From assembly GCF_036370855.1 (NCBI RefSeq), contig NC_088100.1:108482387-108546386 (forward strand): 64,000 bases of DNA, read 5' to 3'. Below the pieces are notes generated by a model. That model did not search any database. It worked only from the letters and a program-made list of their open reading frames with translations, and had not been told where the DNA came from. Within the stretch, counting starts at the first letter, position 1; the number at the start of each line of letters is the position of its first letter. The position numbers were made by a program, and so were the translations under genes. This document shows positions 61,975-64,000 of the stretch, piece after piece. Origin of the DNA: Dromaius novaehollandiae (taxonomy: Eukaryota; Chordata; Aves; Casuariiformes; Dromaiidae).

Positions 61975-64000
61975 CAGTTTTCAACTTCAATTCATATTCG
62001 TGCTAGGAATTTAAGAGACAAACGTTTACCAGAATTTGCCTCAGCACTCATTTCCAAATACGGATAGGACTTTTGTGGGTATCAGAATTTTAGCAGCAGT
62101 ACAGCTGTAAAAAGCAACACGGGTTCTGTTTGGTTTCTGAAATGGTATTTTATGGCTACTGATGTACTTATGGGGTCATTTATTGCAATAAACAACAGCA
62201 TCAAACGCCTCCCAGGCTGGGTAACCGTGGGCTCCAATAACTGATCTTTAGAGGATGGCTTTCGAGATCCTTAAAGAAAATCCATTCAAGCAATCTCTGA
62301 CCCAAGCACTGAACAGCTGCGCATCACATCAGAATAATGAAACACAGAGACTGTTTTTCTATGAACTACTTCTGACTACACTAATGGTTTATTTATGGGC
62401 AGAGATTGAATTCTGAAATAGAAATACAGCAATTGGGAAGTCCAAAACTTGCAAACTGTCGTTCACAGGACTATTTGCAGGATCAGATTTAGTTAGCGGT
62501 ACTTTATACAAACCAATCAGCTTAAAATGAAGGATCTAACTTTATACGGTCAACCACCTGATATGATGCAACAGCCACTCATACCTGCAATCAGATTTCT
62601 TTAAAGGTATTGGTGTTAAGTTATTACGTCACTCAAACTGCTAAGGATACTGAAGTAAAGTCCTATCACTCTGGTCTTTAGAGGTTTAACTCCTGGTGCC
62701 TTTTTGAAGAAAATACAGTACTGCCATTTCCCCCTTTAACATTCAATAGAAGAAAAAAAACCACAGAGAATTTATAATGATTTACTATTTGATCAAAAAG
62801 ACAGGGCCACAAGTAATGAATTTAGCTGGTAATCTTCTGACAGACCCCCAGATAATTATAAGACTAGATGTCAGACTTCTGCTCTGCATAAAATAATCAG
62901 ATCACACCTCAATTAACATAAAAGGAAGGTAAACTTAAAGGAAGGCTGAGGAATATTATCATGCCCATTTTAGATTTTAACCAAAAATTAAATTCAAAAT
63001 GCTACCAGTAAGATAAAATTAATTTTTTTTTTTCAGCCATTTTTATACTCCTGGAACCATTCAAGCCTCTGTCACTATAACTCACCATTCAGACGCACGC
63101 TTATTGGTTAGCAGAACATATTCAAAAATCCATTTTCTTAACCAAGATCCAGATTTTGACTATGTTAGATCACAAAGACACTTCCAGTCAACAAAAACTA
63201 GTGAGTAAACTTGATAATATACAAATGCATTCGATCTTGAGCTTTAGGGGATCCTGACACCCCTGGCACACTTAGCATACAAAGTACTTCAGTCTTTAGA
63301 CCGAGCAGAGACGTTTCTCTTTTCACTCATGCTAAAATTCAGCACTTTTTCCCCTAACTGAGAGGACAGCAGTTCCTGAAAGCTGAAAACACAAATAATT
63401 ACAACTGTGTTAGCAGGGTTCATCACTAGGACAGCCAGCATTCAATCAGCTTTGCTTTCCCTAGCAGGTCTCACACAACACATTGTGGGGATTACTGCTG
63501 AGTGTTTGTGAGGGCAGCAGGATAATATAATATGGCAATTCATGCTCTAACAAAAAGATCTGGAAAAACAGCCAACTAGACTGCAGTCATTTTGCAAGGC
63601 TTCATGGGAGCCCCGTTTGTCTGACCACACCCTAGCAATGATTTTTTTTTCCTTTTTAAACATAACTAGACATCACATGAGTAATGTTTGAGACTAACAC
63701 CAGGAAACAGCAAATGTGTTTTGCTATCTCTGAAGCTAAACAATATTGCCCAGTTTCCCTGGCCAAGTAAGCAGCAGAACAGGGAACTGTCAGTTGCAAC
63801 AGCACAAATAAAAATTGCGTACATATCCCCAGGAAGGATACAATACAGGTGTAATCCACTGCTTGGAAAACAGGTGGCTGAAAAAAGTTTGAACAGTTTC
63901 ATCACCACAAGGAGGTGAATTTGCTGGCCAGGCGGAGCTGGGGAGAGTTCTTCCAGCGCAGCTGTTTCCATCCAGATGCAGAGCCTGTGTCCGGCTGCCT
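61975..64000. other. Non-genic stretch
   Basis: No supported gene or RNA. Frames at 63656-63971 overlap on both strands and show no domain features. Confidence 0.5.

Noticed and set aside
1..64000. CRISPR arrays, bacterial operons, rRNA or tRNA genes
   Set aside because: No regularly spaced repeats, ribosome-binding sites or cloverleaf-forming sequence with conserved boxes was seen. The window is vertebrate nuclear DNA.

Overview
This window looks like bird nuclear DNA, AT-rich and mostly intronic or intergenic. The clearest evidence is a 5'-truncated CR1 LINE at 27.3-28.6 kb (minus strand). It carries the avian CR1 3' end, read here as the reverse-complemented 'cagaatcacagaatgg' followed by 'gaggttggaaggcacctc'. 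Older CR1 and MIR-type SINE remnants, strong CpG depletion outside a few islands, and GT/AC microsatellites fit a sauropsid genome. I recognise no complete protein-coding gene. Most open frames are about as long as chance predicts for AT-rich DNA.

Layout. 0-15 kb: a diverged CR1 fragment, a GT microsatellite, a GC-rich patch with an RFX-type X-box near 4.3 kb, a MIR fragment at 10.3 kb, otherwise unique sequence. 15-22 kb: a weak plus-strand exon candidate, an old palindromic repeat, a good candidate 3'-terminal exon on the minus strand (18.86-18.97 kb), a perfect 26-bp hairpin (20.70-20.76 kb) and an orphan promoter-like GC island (21.12-21.48 kb). 22-45 kb: CR1, MIR pieces, several exon-like segments on both strands, a plus-strand candidate exon for a membrane anchor plus tail (37.64-37.78 kb), and a CpG-retaining patch at 39.37-39.62 kb.

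45.5-54 kb: the most interesting stretch. On the minus strand I read decayed reverse transcriptase and RNase H motifs (46.2-47.3 kb) and decayed motifs of a DIRS-type tyrosine-recombinase region (51.6-53.85 kb). Each ends, on its 3' side, in a ~280-bp module with inverted ends of the TTACTTACC/GGTAAGTAA type. I interpret this as two truncated head-to-tail copies, or a permuted copy, of an ancient DIRS-like retrotransposon.

54-64 kb: a mixed GT/GTAC microsatellite, a CpG-rich 106-codon frame (58.65-58.98 kb), a possible minus-strand exon beside a CpG island (59.54-60.07 kb), and two MIR-type SINEs. A working but unproven model is a minus-strand gene reading leftward, with phase-compatible exon candidates at 40.07, 39.61 and 18.97 kb. 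All splice-based calls are by eye and low to moderate in confidence.
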